A stretch of 46,620 nucleotides of DNA from an uncultured Rikenella sp. (GTDB lineage: Bacteria; Bacteroidota; Bacteroidia; Bacteroidales; Rikenellaceae), in contig NZ_CAJTMN010000007.1 in NCBI RefSeq assembly GCF_910577125.1, positions 1 through 46,620 of the forward strand, given 5' to 3'. Positions 15,644 through 24,472 of the stretch are shown in pieces. The translations under genes and the position numbers were made by a program. The notes under the pieces were generated by a model, which saw only the letters and a list, made by a program, of their open reading frames with translations, was not told the origin of the DNA and searched no databases. Position 1 is the stretch's first letter. Each line of letters starts with the position of its first letter.

Positions 15644-17440
15644 ATGAGAAAAGAGAATCTTGCGGTACTTGGCGAGTGGGTGGTGGCCGGGCTGGCGGCT
15701 GTCATGTTTTATGTGATTCTGGTGACGTCGAATGCGTTGTATAACGGATTGGTGATGGCCAAATACTTTACTTTTTTGTCGTGTTTGGTAGTTTTTTCCG
15801 TGGCAGTAGCCGTGTGGGCAGTTGGTAGTTTACGGCGTAAGGAAAATAGTTACAGAATAACATGGATTGATGGGGCTGTTGGGATATTTATCGGGTATTA
15901 TCTGTTCAATACTCTTGGGTGGGGTGCGGCTAATCCTCGACAAGTGGTTCTTTCGGTTGGTATGGGGATTTGGTATGCAGGCTTGCGTATTCTATTTACT
16001 TCGGAGCGGATTTTTCGCATATTAACCGGTATATTGTTGCTTTGTGCGGGATATGAAGCTATTCTCGGGCTGTTACAACATGGTGGATGGATGCTTTCAA
16101 ATCATGGGTTGTATACAGTGACGGGGACGTTTTTTAATCCAGGGCCGTATGGCGGATTTTTGGCGATGTTTGTGCCGATCGCTTTATATGGTATGATTCG
16201 GCGGGAAAAAAGCAGAGTGGGGATGGTTTGTCGGTGGTTGGCAGGAGGGGGTTTCTTTTTTGGGCTCGTTTTGCTCCCGATCACATGGAGCCGTATGGCT
16301 TGGTTAGCAGCGTTTACGGGATGTTTGGCTGTGTTGGGAGAACGGTATGGTGCTGCCTTGAAAACAGTTATCATTGAACATCGTCGGGTGATAATTTGTT
16401 TGACCGTTATTGCAGTCGTTGGATTTGTTGTCGGAGGGATAGGAATGTGGCGATTGAAAGCGGCTTCAGCAGAAGGAAGATGGTTGATCTGGAAAATTGC
16501 GACTCGGATGATTGGGGATGATCCGGTGACAGGGTGTGGTTTCGGACGATTTGCAGGGGGGTATGGTGAATGTCAGGCCGAATATTTTACAGATCCGCGT
16601 TTGGCTGCAGAAGTTCTTGTGGCAGGTGCTCCGCAATATGCTTTTAATGAATATGTACAAATATTGGTTGAAGGAGGTGCAATTGGGTTTGTGGGATTTA
16701 TGACCATGGCGGGACTGGGACTTTGGGGGCTTTGGCGGCGGAGAAAAACGACAGGAGGACTCTTTTTTGGTACAGTAGGGTTGGCGGTTTTTGCAGGTGG
16801 GTCATATCCTTTTGCATTGACAGAGTTTCTGTTAGTCGGTATGTTTTTGTTGGCGGTTGCGGCTCCGGCGGCGGCTGGAATACGGGTGCATCGATACGGT
16901 GTTGCAGGATGTTGGATAGTGCTTGTATTGACGTGGACGATATTTATTCTGTTAGCTGAACGACCGCGCAAAGAGGCTTATGAGGAGTGGCGGACAGATC
17001 GGATGATGTATGATATGAAATTGTATGGTCAGGTGGTGCGGAGTGCAAAACTCTTGTTTCCTTATCTAAAGACAGAACCGGAATTTTTGTTTGAGTACGG
17101 CCATTCGTTGCATTTTGTGGGAGATTACAAAAACAGCAATGACGTGTTGATGCAGGGAGTTTTGTTGAGTGCCGATCCGATGTTTTGGAATGTGATGGGA
17201 AATAATCATAAAATGTTGGGAAACTTTTTACAGGCCGAAAAATGCTATTTACGTGCGGTGCATGGTGTTCCGAATCGTATCTATCCGTTATATTTGTTAA
17301 CGAAATTATATCGGGAGACGGGGCAAAAAGCAAAAATGCGGTTGTTGGGGAATGATATTCTGAATTTTCGGGAAAAAATCGTTTCGCCGGCATGTGTCGA
17401 GATAAAAAGAGAGGTGGCTCAGTGGATGAATGAACCTTAA
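15644..17440 (+). CDS. O-antigen ligase / polymerase-like membrane protein with C-terminal TPR-like region
   Basis: 598 aa. About a dozen hydrophobic helices (residues 10 to about 445), with a periplasmic loop containing GRWLIWKIATRMIGDDPVTGCGFGRF, resembling the Wzy/WaaL (O-antigen ligase) domain. The last 140 residues are soluble and repeat-like (GHSLHFVGDYKNS, GNNHKMLGNFLQAEKCY), suggesting TPR-type helices. Homologs transfer or polymerise lipid-linked glycans; some glycosylate proteins. The acceptor here is unknown; glycosylating the exported peptides is only a guess from location. The ATG at 15644 begins MRKENLAVLG; the upstream frame overlaps lepB. AT-rich relative to core genes. Confidence 0.72.
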   Translation: MRKENLAVLGEWVVAGLAAVMFYVILVTSNALYNGLVMAKYFTFLSCLVVFSVAVAVWAVGSLRRKENSYRITWIDGAVGIFIGYYLFNTLGWGAANPRQVVLSVGMGIWYAGLRILFTSERIFRILTGILLLCAGYEAILGLLQHGGWMLSNHGLYTVTGTFFNPGPYGGFLAMFVPIALYGMIRREKSRVGMVCRWLAGGGFFFGLVLLPITWSRMAWLAAFTGCLAVLGERYGAALKTVIIEHRRVIICLTVIAVVGFVVGGIGMWRLKAASAEGRWLIWKIATRMIGDDPVTGCGFGRFAGGYGECQAEYFTDPRLAAEVLVAGAPQYAFNEYVQILVEGGAIGFVGFMTMAGLGLWGLWRRRKTTGGLFFGTVGLAVFAGGSYPFALTEFLLVGMFLLAVAAPAAAGIRVHRYGVAGCWIVLVLTWTIFILLAERPRKEAYEEWRTDRMMYDMKLYGQVVRSAKLLFPYLKTEPEFLFEYGHSLHFVGDYKNSNDVLMQGVLLSADPMFWNVMGNNHKMLGNFLQAEKCYLRAVHGVPNRIYPLYLLTKLYRETGQKAKMRLLGNDILNFREKIVSPACVEIKREVAQWMNEP

Positions 17441-17559
17441 AACTGCACAGTCGAGCGCTTGTGTCCTGTGCGGGAGGAGGTTTGGGCAGTGGTGTGTCGA
17501 TCCTGTTGCTTTGCGGTTCCGAGCGGCTCCGCTCCGCAGCGGGCGACGACCGGAAAGCT

Positions 17560-17591
17560 GTTGCGGATGAAACCGGAAAACGTTATCTTTG
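17560..17591 (+). promoter_or_regulatory. Promoter of the FKBP-like lipoprotein gene
   Basis: GTTG (17560-17563), 20-nt spacer, TATCTTTG (17584-17591), 34 nt before the ATG at 17626. Confidence 0.6.
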
Positions 17592-17625
17592 TCCGAGATC
17601 TCTCCCGGCGGGGGAGGACTTTGCA

Positions 17626-18726
17626 ATGAACATGAACGGACTGAAAAAGATGCGATTCGACAAACGGGTGCTCGCAGCGGCGATGCTTGTCGCCGGAATG
17701 GCGGCGGGATGGTCTTGTGCGAAGAAAGCGCCTGATATTACTGCCGGAATGGCCCGCGAAACGTTTGACGCCTGGGTGGCCAAGTATGCGCCGGCGGCGT
17801 ATGCCAATCCGTGTCAGGACGTCTATGTCGAGTTCGTCGAACGGGGGCCGGAGGGCGGAGCGGTGCCGGTGCTGGGATACAGCTGGCTGACGCTCGATTA
17901 TACGGGGAAAACGCTCGACGGGACGGTGTTCGTGACCCGGTCGGATTCGATCTCGAGACGGGTGGGGAAGTTCTCCTATATGACCCACTATGCCGATGAT
18001 TTTCTGGAGTTCTCGACCTCTTCCACCAAGTTGTGCGACGGGTTGCGGCAGGCTCTGCAGACGATGCGGGTGGGGGATTCGGTGAGGGTCTATATCCCGA
18101 TGGACAAGGGGTACAGTTATTCGATGGGTATGAACGATGCCTATGCCGGGGAGAATGTGACGTATGCCATGATGCCCATCATGTTCGAGATGCGGTTGCG
18201 GGATCTGACCATGTCGCCGTTCGTCTGGGAACGGGATTCGGCCGAGCGGTATGCGCGGCAGCACTGGGGGACGGACTATCGGAACGATACCGTGGGGATG
18301 TTCATGCACATCGAAAAACACAATCCGACGGGGGATACCATTACGAAGGACTCGTCGGTCTATGTGTTTTACGAAGAGTACTTTATGGACGGATTCCTGG
18401 CGGCGACCAACGTGGATACGGTGGCGGCGAAATGGCATTTTACGGCCACCTCGTCGGGCAACGGATTGGATGAGACGGCGTATGATCCGCTGTTGCTGCA
18501 GGGGAGCGCCGGGGCGAATGCTTCGACCAATAAGGTGCTGTATATAGCGGTGCAGGGGATGCGGAAGGGAGAGGTGGCGGAGGTGGTGACGGTCTCCACA
18601 TGGGCGCAGGGCGATGCGGGGAGTACGACGGTTACGCCGGAGGTGTTGCCGTATCAGCCGATGCGGTACCGGATCCGGGTACTGGAGAAGTGGCCGGAGG
18701 AGACTGAAGATGAGGGGGATGAATGA
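17626..18726 (+). CDS. FKBP-type peptidyl-prolyl isomerase-like lipoprotein
   Basis: 366 aa from the ATG at 17626, which begins a lipoprotein signal (MRFDKRVLAAAMLVAGMAAGWSC, lipid Cys31); the upstream frame contains the promoter and is not coding. An FKBP-like segment is visible: WLTLDYTGKTLDGTVF, then GLRQALQTMRVGDSVRVYIP and GYSYSMG. A second, weaker domain (VYVFYEEYFMDGF onward, ending YRIRVLEKW) looks like a degenerate repeat. Probably a periplasmic folding helper anchored to a membrane. Isomerase activity is uncertain because several FKBP pocket residues are not obvious. Ends in a terminator overlapping the convergent neighbour. Confidence 0.62.
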   Translation: MNMNGLKKMRFDKRVLAAAMLVAGMAAGWSCAKKAPDITAGMARETFDAWVAKYAPAAYANPCQDVYVEFVERGPEGGAVPVLGYSWLTLDYTGKTLDGTVFVTRSDSISRRVGKFSYMTHYADDFLEFSTSSTKLCDGLRQALQTMRVGDSVRVYIPMDKGYSYSMGMNDAYAGENVTYAMMPIMFEMRLRDLTMSPFVWERDSAERYARQHWGTDYRNDTVGMFMHIEKHNPTGDTITKDSSVYVFYEEYFMDGFLAATNVDTVAAKWHFTATSSGNGLDETAYDPLLLQGSAGANASTNKVLYIAVQGMRKGEVAEVVTVSTWAQGDAGSTTVTPEVLPYQPMRYRIRVLEKWPEETEDEGDE

Positions 18727-18763
18727 TTGTCCGGATGTTTCAGGGCCAGCCTTAGGTTTAGAA

Positions 18764-19471
18764 TTAGAACAGGATGAAGATGGCGGGACGCTTTTCGAAA
18801 GGAGGCGTCCCGCCTTTTTTCCACTCCGCTATCCGCTGCGAGCGGATATACTGTTCCGGCTCCGCCAGGTCGCAGGCCACACAGAGATGGGTGTCGGCCT
18901 GACAGACCGCCAGCAGGTCGTCGAACAGCCGCCCGTTCCGATACGGTGCCTCGATAAAGATTTGTGTCTGCCGCTCCTCCTGAGCTCGCCGCTCGAAACG
19001 GCGGATGGCGCGCTGCCGCTCCGGCCCTTTCACCGGCAGATAGCCGTTGAAAGCGAAAGACTGTCCGTTGGCTCCCGAAGCCATCAGCGCGAGGGTGATC
19101 GAGTTCGGGCCGACGAGCGGCACGACTTCGACCCCGTGCTGGTGAGCCGCGGCGACCAGCAGTGCGCCCGGGTCTGCGATGCAGGGCAGGCCTGCTTCCG
19201 ACATCACGCCGATGTTTTCGCCCCATTCGAGCAGCGGTTCCAGCATCGGTGCCACCTCCTCCGGCGGCGTATGCTCGTTCAGCTCCGTGAAAGTCAGCTC
19301 GTCGATCGGTCGCCGCACTCCGCTCCGGGCCAGAAAACGCCGCGCCGTGCGCGTGTTTTCCACCACGAAATAACCGATCTCGTCCAGCACCCGCCGGTTT
19401 TCGGCCGGCAGCGTGACGTCCCAGGAGGCGGTTTCGCCGATCGGCGTCGGTATCAGGTATAATTTTCCCAT
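18764..19471 (-). CDS. SAM-dependent methyltransferase, tetrapyrrole methylase / RsmI-like
   Basis: 235 aa. Starts MGKLYLIPTPIGE, as in RsmI, and has the family motifs VVENTRTARRFL, EAGLPCIADPGA and PLVGPNSITLALMASG. RsmI 2'-O-methylates C1402 of 16S rRNA. Bacteroidetes have this shorter RsmI-like paralog as well as RsmI, so I leave the symbol empty. Last gene of the operon amidase-mlaD-mutS2, starting 47 nt after mutS2. Its final codons lie inside the hairpin that terminates the convergent FKBP-like gene (18782-18820). Confidence 0.8.
   Translation of the reverse strand: MGKLYLIPTPIGETASWDVTLPAENRRVLDEIGYFVVENTRTARRFLARSGVRRPIDELTFTELNEHTPPEEVAPMLEPLLEWGENIGVMSEAGLPCIADPGALLVAAAHQHGVEVVPLVGPNSITLALMASGANGQSFAFNGYLPVKGPERQRAIRRFERRAQEERQTQIFIEAPYRNGRLFDDLLAVCQADTHLCVACDLAEPEQYIRSQRIAEWKKGGTPPFEKRPAIFILF
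18782..18820 (+). terminator. Terminator of the FKBP-like gene inside a coding sequence
   Basis: GGCGGGACGC pairs with GCGTCCCGCC (18782-18791, 18805-18814), followed by TTTTTT. It lies within the last codons of the RsmI-like gene on the other strand, encoding its GGTPPFEKRPAIF end. Confidence 0.8.
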
Positions 19472-19518
19472 GCGAATGATTTTGAGAGGGAGGCGGATGT
19501 GTAGAATATCTCTCAGAG

Positions 19519-22083
19519 CTATTCCACATCGAGCCGCACGACGGTAATTCCCGCTCCGCCGAACTCCTCGTGTTCGTCGGTGGCCGAAACCACCAGCGGC
19601 ACCGTCCGCAGGTAGCGCCGCACCTCCTCCTTCAACGCTCCCGTCCCCTTACCGTGCAGAATCGTCACCTGCGGGAATCCCAGCATGATCGCCTCGTCGA
19701 CGAAGGCCTCGACGCTCTGCAGCGCCTCGGCTGCCCGCATCCCGCGAATGTCCAGCTGCTGCTTGAAGTTGAGCCGTTTTTTCGACGTGTCGTAGCTCTC
19801 TGCCGCCGTGGATGCCGACGTCGGGAAGGAGGAGCTGCTTTTCCGTTGTAATTTCTTGTACTCCGCGTGCGGGACGATCTCCAGCCGGCTCTTGTCCACC
19901 ACGGTCGTCACGTGTCCGAATGCCACCGTCGCCTTTCCCGAGCCTTGCAAGGCGAGTACTTCGCCCACCGTCTGCTGCCCCTTGATCCGGACATGAAATC
20001 CCGCTTCAATCTCTTTGGGCTTGGCCGGTCTCTCCGGCGCAGCTCCCTCATCCGTATCCGAAGCGGTCGCACGTTGCGCCTTGCGCTCCTTTCGCCGCTG
20101 TTCACGCTCGCGCAGCTGCTTCATCTTCCGGGCGATCGGATCGTCGGCCTCCGATTCCGGCAACGCCGCCGTCTCGCTCCCCGCAATCAAGGTGCGGAAG
20201 GCGTCGAATTCTCCCCGTACCTGTCTTGTGCGCTCCCGTTCGGCCTGCGACTCGCGAATCTCGCGGATCGTGCGCTCGATCTGACGGTTGGCCTCTGCTA
20301 AAAGTCGTTCTGCCTCCGCGCGCGCCTCTTTCAGGATTTTTGCCTTCTCCGTCTGAATCTCCGACAGCTGCATCTCGTATTGAGCCGCCGTCCGGTCTAT
20401 ATTTTTCTCCGCCTGCCGAATCCGCTCGCGCTTCGATTCCCAGTACCGCTTATCCCGCGCCGCCTCGCGGATATGCTTCTCGGCATTGGCCTGCGCGGCG
20501 CCGATCTTCTCCTGTGCCGCCTGGACGATCTCTTCGGGCAAACCCACCTTCCGCGCGATCTCGAATGCGAAAGAACTCCCGGGCCGTCCCATCTCCAACC
20601 GGAACAGCGGCCGGATGTTCTGCAGGTCGAACGCCATGGCGCCGTTGGCAATCCCCGCCGCCCCCGCCGCATAGTATTTCAGGTTGGCGTAGTGGGTGGT
20701 GATGATTCCCCGCACGTGTCGCTCTTCGAGCCGCTGGAGCACCGCTTCGGCGATCGCCCCGCCCGTTCCCGGCTCGGTGCCCGATCCGAATTCGTCGATC
20801 AGCACGAGCGACCGTTCGTCGGCATGCCGCAGGACGGTTTTCATATTGACCAGGTGCGAGGAGTAGGTCGAGAGGTCGTTGTCCAGCGACTGCTGGTCGC
20901 CGATGTCGATAAAGAGGCTGTCGAAAATCCCCATCTGCGAGTCGCTGTCGGCCGGGACGAGCCACCCGCATTGCAGCATGTATTGCAGCAGTCCCGCCGT
21001 CTTGAGGCAGACGGACTTCCCGCCGGCATTGGGCCCCGAGATCAGGAGGATGTACTTCTCCGCGGTCAGCGTCAGGTCGAGCGGAACGATCGCCTTTTGC
21101 TCCTTTTTCAACGTCGCTTCGAGCAGCGGATGGCGTGCCTGACGCAGATGCAGGGTCGCTTCGTCGCGCAGTTCGGGCAGCACGGAGTCGGTCTGCAAGG
21201 CATACCGGGCCTTCGCTTCGATAAAGTCGAGGTCGGTGAGATAAGCTCCCGCAAGAAGCAAAGCGGGGAGCTCCGGCCGGAGCCGGTCGGCGAAGGCGGT
21301 CAGGATGCGCACGATTTCGCGCCGCTCTTCGTTGGCGAGTTCGCGGAGTTCGTTGTTGAGTTCGACGACTTCGATGGGCTCGATATAGGCGGTGCGTCCG
21401 GTCGCCGATTCGTCGTGCACCAGCCCTTTGATTTTCCGTTTATTAACAGCGGCGACCGGAATTACGGTGCGGCCGTCGCGCACCGACACTTCGCTTCCCG
21501 CCTCGACCCAACCGGCTGCCTGGGCCTGTCGCAGAATGGCCTGAAGGCGTTTGTCCGCCTGCGAGGCTTTCTCGTATTGTGCCTGCCGCAATCGGGCGAG
21601 CTCGGGCGAGGCGTTGTCGCGGATGAGACCGCTCTCCGGATCGATCAGCCGGCCGATTTCCCGGTGCAGCGGGGTGAAGTCTTCGATCGGTGTGGTGCGC
21701 TCGCCGAGCAGCGGGTAGAGTCGGGGCGCTGCATCGCCTCCCTCGTCGCCCCGCCGGAAAAAGCCGGTCAGCAGGCCGAGCTGTTCCAAAGCCCGCTGCA
21801 GGTCGACCATCTGCGCCGGCTCCAGATAGGTGTTCTCGATCCGGATCCGTCGCAGAAAAATATTGATATCGGGATAGTTGCCGCCCGGGAAATCGCTTTC
21901 GACGATCAGAATATCACGCATCTCGGCCGTCTCGCCCAGCAGGCGGCCGAGGGTCGCGAAGTCTGCGGTGAACGCGGCGTCGCGCACGTGTTGTCGCCCG
22001 GTCTCGGTGCTGCACAATTGTGAAACAGCGTCCCGGATCTGGGTGAACCCGATGCGTTGTTCGAAATCGTGCGGATAGATCAT
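19519..22083 (-). CDS. mutS2: Endonuclease MutS2
   Basis: 854 aa. MutS core and lever region, then the ATPase domain with Walker A ISGPNAGGKSV (about residue 348) and Walker B LVLIDEFGSGTEPG, then a long charged coiled coil (about 520-640), a linker, and a C-terminal Smr endonuclease domain starting LDIRGMRAAEAL with the HGKGTGALKEEVRRYL motif. MutS2 suppresses recombination, and in some bacteria acts at collided ribosomes instead of in mismatch repair. The start codon is 2 nt after the mlaD stop, so translation is probably coupled. Confidence 0.95.
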   Translation of the reverse strand: MIYPHDFEQRIGFTQIRDAVSQLCSTETGRQHVRDAAFTADFATLGRLLGETAEMRDILIVESDFPGGNYPDINIFLRRIRIENTYLEPAQMVDLQRALEQLGLLTGFFRRGDEGGDAAPRLYPLLGERTTPIEDFTPLHREIGRLIDPESGLIRDNASPELARLRQAQYEKASQADKRLQAILRQAQAAGWVEAGSEVSVRDGRTVIPVAAVNKRKIKGLVHDESATGRTAYIEPIEVVELNNELRELANEERREIVRILTAFADRLRPELPALLLAGAYLTDLDFIEAKARYALQTDSVLPELRDEATLHLRQARHPLLEATLKKEQKAIVPLDLTLTAEKYILLISGPNAGGKSVCLKTAGLLQYMLQCGWLVPADSDSQMGIFDSLFIDIGDQQSLDNDLSTYSSHLVNMKTVLRHADERSLVLIDEFGSGTEPGTGGAIAEAVLQRLEERHVRGIITTHYANLKYYAAGAAGIANGAMAFDLQNIRPLFRLEMGRPGSSFAFEIARKVGLPEEIVQAAQEKIGAAQANAEKHIREAARDKRYWESKRERIRQAEKNIDRTAAQYEMQLSEIQTEKAKILKEARAEAERLLAEANRQIERTIREIRESQAERERTRQVRGEFDAFRTLIAGSETAALPESEADDPIARKMKQLREREQRRKERKAQRATASDTDEGAAPERPAKPKEIEAGFHVRIKGQQTVGEVLALQGSGKATVAFGHVTTVVDKSRLEIVPHAEYKKLQRKSSSSFPTSASTAAESYDTSKKRLNFKQQLDIRGMRAAEALQSVEAFVDEAIMLGFPQVTILHGKGTGALKEEVRRYLRTVPLVVSATDEHEEFGGAGITVVRLDVE

Positions 22084-22085
22084 GG

Positions 22086-23021
22086 TCAGTCGTTCTTGCG
22101 GCCGAATACCGAGAAGTGGATGTAGCGTCCCGGATTGGCTTTCATGTCCTGTAACAGGAGGGTCAGCTCGTTCGACGCTTGGGTCAGGTTGTCATACAGC
22201 TGCCGGTCGTAGATCAGCTTCCCGGCGCTCCCCTCCGCCCGATTGACCGCCGCGAGCGCGTCGTCGAGCCGTTTCACTGCCGTCGTCGCGTCGTTCAGCA
22301 GGGTCGGCAGGCTGACGCTCAGCGTGTCGGCCATCCCTTCGACCCGATCGACGATACCGGCCATGTGCGGAGCCGCCTCGGCCAGCTGGCTCGACAGTCG
22401 GTTCAGGTCGGCCATCGTCTGTCGTAAATCCCCCGCCACCACGGCATCCAGGTTGCCGCTGATCGAGTTGGCGTGGGCCAGCAGACCCGACAGGTTCGCC
22501 ACATTCTCGTCGCTCAGCACGGCGTTGATGCCGTCCAGAGCCTTCGAAATGCGCGCCACGAGCGTCGTCGCCATCTCTTTGATCTGGTCGTATTCGGTGT
22601 TGACCATCTGCAGGATGCCCTGTTCCATCAGCGACGGAATGGTGTCTCCGTCCGCCAGCAGGCTCTTTTCCGAGCCCAGCTGCAGGTCGATCACCTTGGC
22701 TCCCATCAGCGAAGCGCTGGTAATCTTGGCTTTGGAGTCGACGGGGATCGGGTAGTCGCGTTTGACGGAAAATTCGGTGATGACCTTGCCGCTCTCCACG
22801 TCGTACCACACCTGTTCGACCGTCCCCACCCGGAACCCTTTGATGGTGACCGGCGACGAAGCTTCGATACCGTCCGAGTTGTCGTACACGGCGTAATAGG
22901 TGTTGTCGCGGCTGAAGATGTCGCGACTTTTGATGTAGTTGATTCCGAGGTAGAGCAGCAGTATCATGGCGATGCCGAACATGCCGATCCGCGCCTCGCG
23001 CGAGATTTTTTTCTTTTTCAT
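22086..23021 (-). CDS. MlaD/MCE-family lipid transport protein
   Basis: 311 aa. One N-terminal membrane helix (IGMFGIAMILLLYLGINYI), then an MCE domain (about 38-120; NSDGIEASSPVTIKGFRVGTV) and a long helical C-terminal region with hydrophobic heptads. MCE proteins form rings that shuttle phospholipids between inner and outer membranes. The MlaE permease and MlaF ATPase are not in the window. It is the second gene of the amidase-mlaD-mutS2-rsmI-like operon. Confidence 0.88.
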   Translation of the reverse strand: MKKKKISREARIGMFGIAMILLLYLGINYIKSRDIFSRDNTYYAVYDNSDGIEASSPVTIKGFRVGTVEQVWYDVESGKVITEFSVKRDYPIPVDSKAKITSASLMGAKVIDLQLGSEKSLLADGDTIPSLMEQGILQMVNTEYDQIKEMATTLVARISKALDGINAVLSDENVANLSGLLAHANSISGNLDAVVAGDLRQTMADLNRLSSQLAEAAPHMAGIVDRVEGMADTLSVSLPTLLNDATTAVKRLDDALAAVNRAEGSAGKLIYDRQLYDNLTQASNELTLLLQDMKANPGRYIHFSVFGRKND

Positions 23022-23069
23022 AATTTACGGTTTGTCAGCCGGAAATGCGGGGGATTCGGGCACTCCGAC

Positions 23070-24362
23070 TCACCGTCCGATGGCTTCGGCCAGCGGGATC
23101 GGATCGTCGTGCCGGAATGCGACCATGAACGCGTCCGGGAAGGTGCGCCGCACCTCTTTCTGCAAAAGTAACGCTTCTTCGTAAGAAAAACACTTTCCGT
23201 AGAAATATTTGTAGCGTCCGTCGATCCGCATTTCGGTAATGTGGTCGGCATAGGGGCCGAACTCGGTGCGGCTGATCCGCATCCGGGCGAGGGCGCTTTT
23301 GAGCTGGATGCGGTAGACGACATCCTGTTGTCGGGCCGGCCGCGGAGCCGGTCGCGGCTGTGTCGTCTCGGCCGGAGGGGTGGCAAACCGCACCTCGCGT
23401 TTGGCGGCGGGAACCGGCTGCGGCTCCTCTTCCGGAGTCGGCTGTCGGACGGGCTTCGGAGTGGTTTTCTGAGCGGATTTCTGGGGTGTCCTGGACGGCG
23501 TTTTCGAACCTTCGGCCGGTTTGGCGGCCGGTTCTTTTTTCGTCGGCGGCGGAGTGGCGAGGGCGCGGCTGTCGGTGTGCGTCTTGTAAGCCTTCACGGC
23601 CCGGAACAGCGCGGCGGCGATCTCCTCCTGTCCCGCCTGCGACCCTAAATATTTCGCCTCTTCCGGGTTGGAGATGAAGCCCACTTCGGTCAGCACGCTC
23701 GGCATCGGCGTGCGCCACAGGACGAGGAATCCCGCCTGCTTGACCCCCTTGTTCTGCCGCTTCGCTCCGGAGACGTATTGATCTTGAATCTGTTGCGCCA
23801 GCGAGAGGCTCTGGCTCCGATAGGCGTATTGCATCAGCGAGAAGAGGATCAGCGACTCCGACGAGTTGGGGTCGTAGCCTTCGTACCGCGAGGTGTAGTC
23901 CGCTTCGAGGCCGATCACGGCGTTTTCGCGCATCACCACCGAGAGGTTCTCGTTACCCTTGTCCTCCCCCATGACATAAGTCTCGGTGCCCGATGCGCTG
24001 CGGTTCGGACTGGAGTTGGTGTGGATCGAGACGAAGAGGTCTCCGTCGGCCTGTTTGGCGATTTTGCTCCGTTCGTCCAGCGCGATGAAGCGGTCGTCGC
24101 GCCGCGTGTAGACCACCCGCACGTCCGGCAGCTGTTTCTCGATGAGCCGGCCGAGTTTCAGGGCGATCCCTAAGTTGATGGCCTTCTCCTGCTGGCCGTT
24201 CCCGACCGCTCCGGGGTCTTTGCCGCCGTGCCCGGGGTCGATGACGATGCACCGCACGGCGCCGGTGGTCTTCTCCTGAGCCGCACAGGCTGCCCCTCCG
24301 AGCGGGAGCTGCATACTGAGCAGGAGGAAAAATACGTTCCTGAGGTGGGTGCGGAGCTTCAT
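23070..24362 (-). CDS. N-acetylmuramoyl-L-alanine amidase with C-terminal SPOR-like domain
   Basis: 430 aa. Signal peptide, then an amidase_3 domain (about 36-265): zinc site VIDPGHGGKDPGA, a second ligand in NGQQEKAINL, and SIHTNSS. The catalytic end is VLTEVGFISNPEE. A Pro/Lys/Thr-rich linker (about 270-355) leads to a C-terminal segment (VVYRIQLKSAL...FRH) resembling a SPOR peptidoglycan-binding domain. It cleaves the bond between MurNAc and the stem peptide in the periplasm during cell separation. Divergent from lptD over a 110-nt promoter region. Confidence 0.92.
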   Translation of the reverse strand: MKLRTHLRNVFFLLLSMQLPLGGAACAAQEKTTGAVRCIVIDPGHGGKDPGAVGNGQQEKAINLGIALKLGRLIEKQLPDVRVVYTRRDDRFIALDERSKIAKQADGDLFVSIHTNSSPNRSASGTETYVMGEDKGNENLSVVMRENAVIGLEADYTSRYEGYDPNSSESLILFSLMQYAYRSQSLSLAQQIQDQYVSGAKRQNKGVKQAGFLVLWRTPMPSVLTEVGFISNPEEAKYLGSQAGQEEIAAALFRAVKAYKTHTDSRALATPPPTKKEPAAKPAEGSKTPSRTPQKSAQKTTPKPVRQPTPEEEPQPVPAAKREVRFATPPAETTQPRPAPRPARQQDVVYRIQLKSALARMRISRTEFGPYADHITEMRIDGRYKYFYGKCFSYEEALLLQKEVRRTFPDAFMVAFRHDDPIPLAEAIGR

Positions 24363-24372
24363 GCCGTACTGC

Positions 24373-24403
24373 TTTGCGATTCCCCGAAATTCCGTTATTT
24401 TTG
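24373..24403 (+). promoter_or_regulatory. Promoter of lptD
   Basis: TTTG (24373-24376), 19-nt spacer, TATTTTTG (24396-24403): a consensus Bacteroidetes promoter, with a leader of about 65 nt. Confidence 0.65.
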
Positions 24404-24445
24404 CAAGTCGCTTCGTGGCTCGGCGAAGTGCGGGGGAACGGAGGA

Positions 24446-24453
24446 CAAAAATA
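24446..24453 (-). promoter_or_regulatory. Putative amidase operon promoter (-7 box)
   Basis: Minus-strand TATTTTTG, 83 nt before the amidase ATG. The two divergent promoters are arranged so that both transcripts cross the shared gap. Confidence 0.5.
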
Positions 24454-24472
24454 ACCTATTTTCATCGGAATT

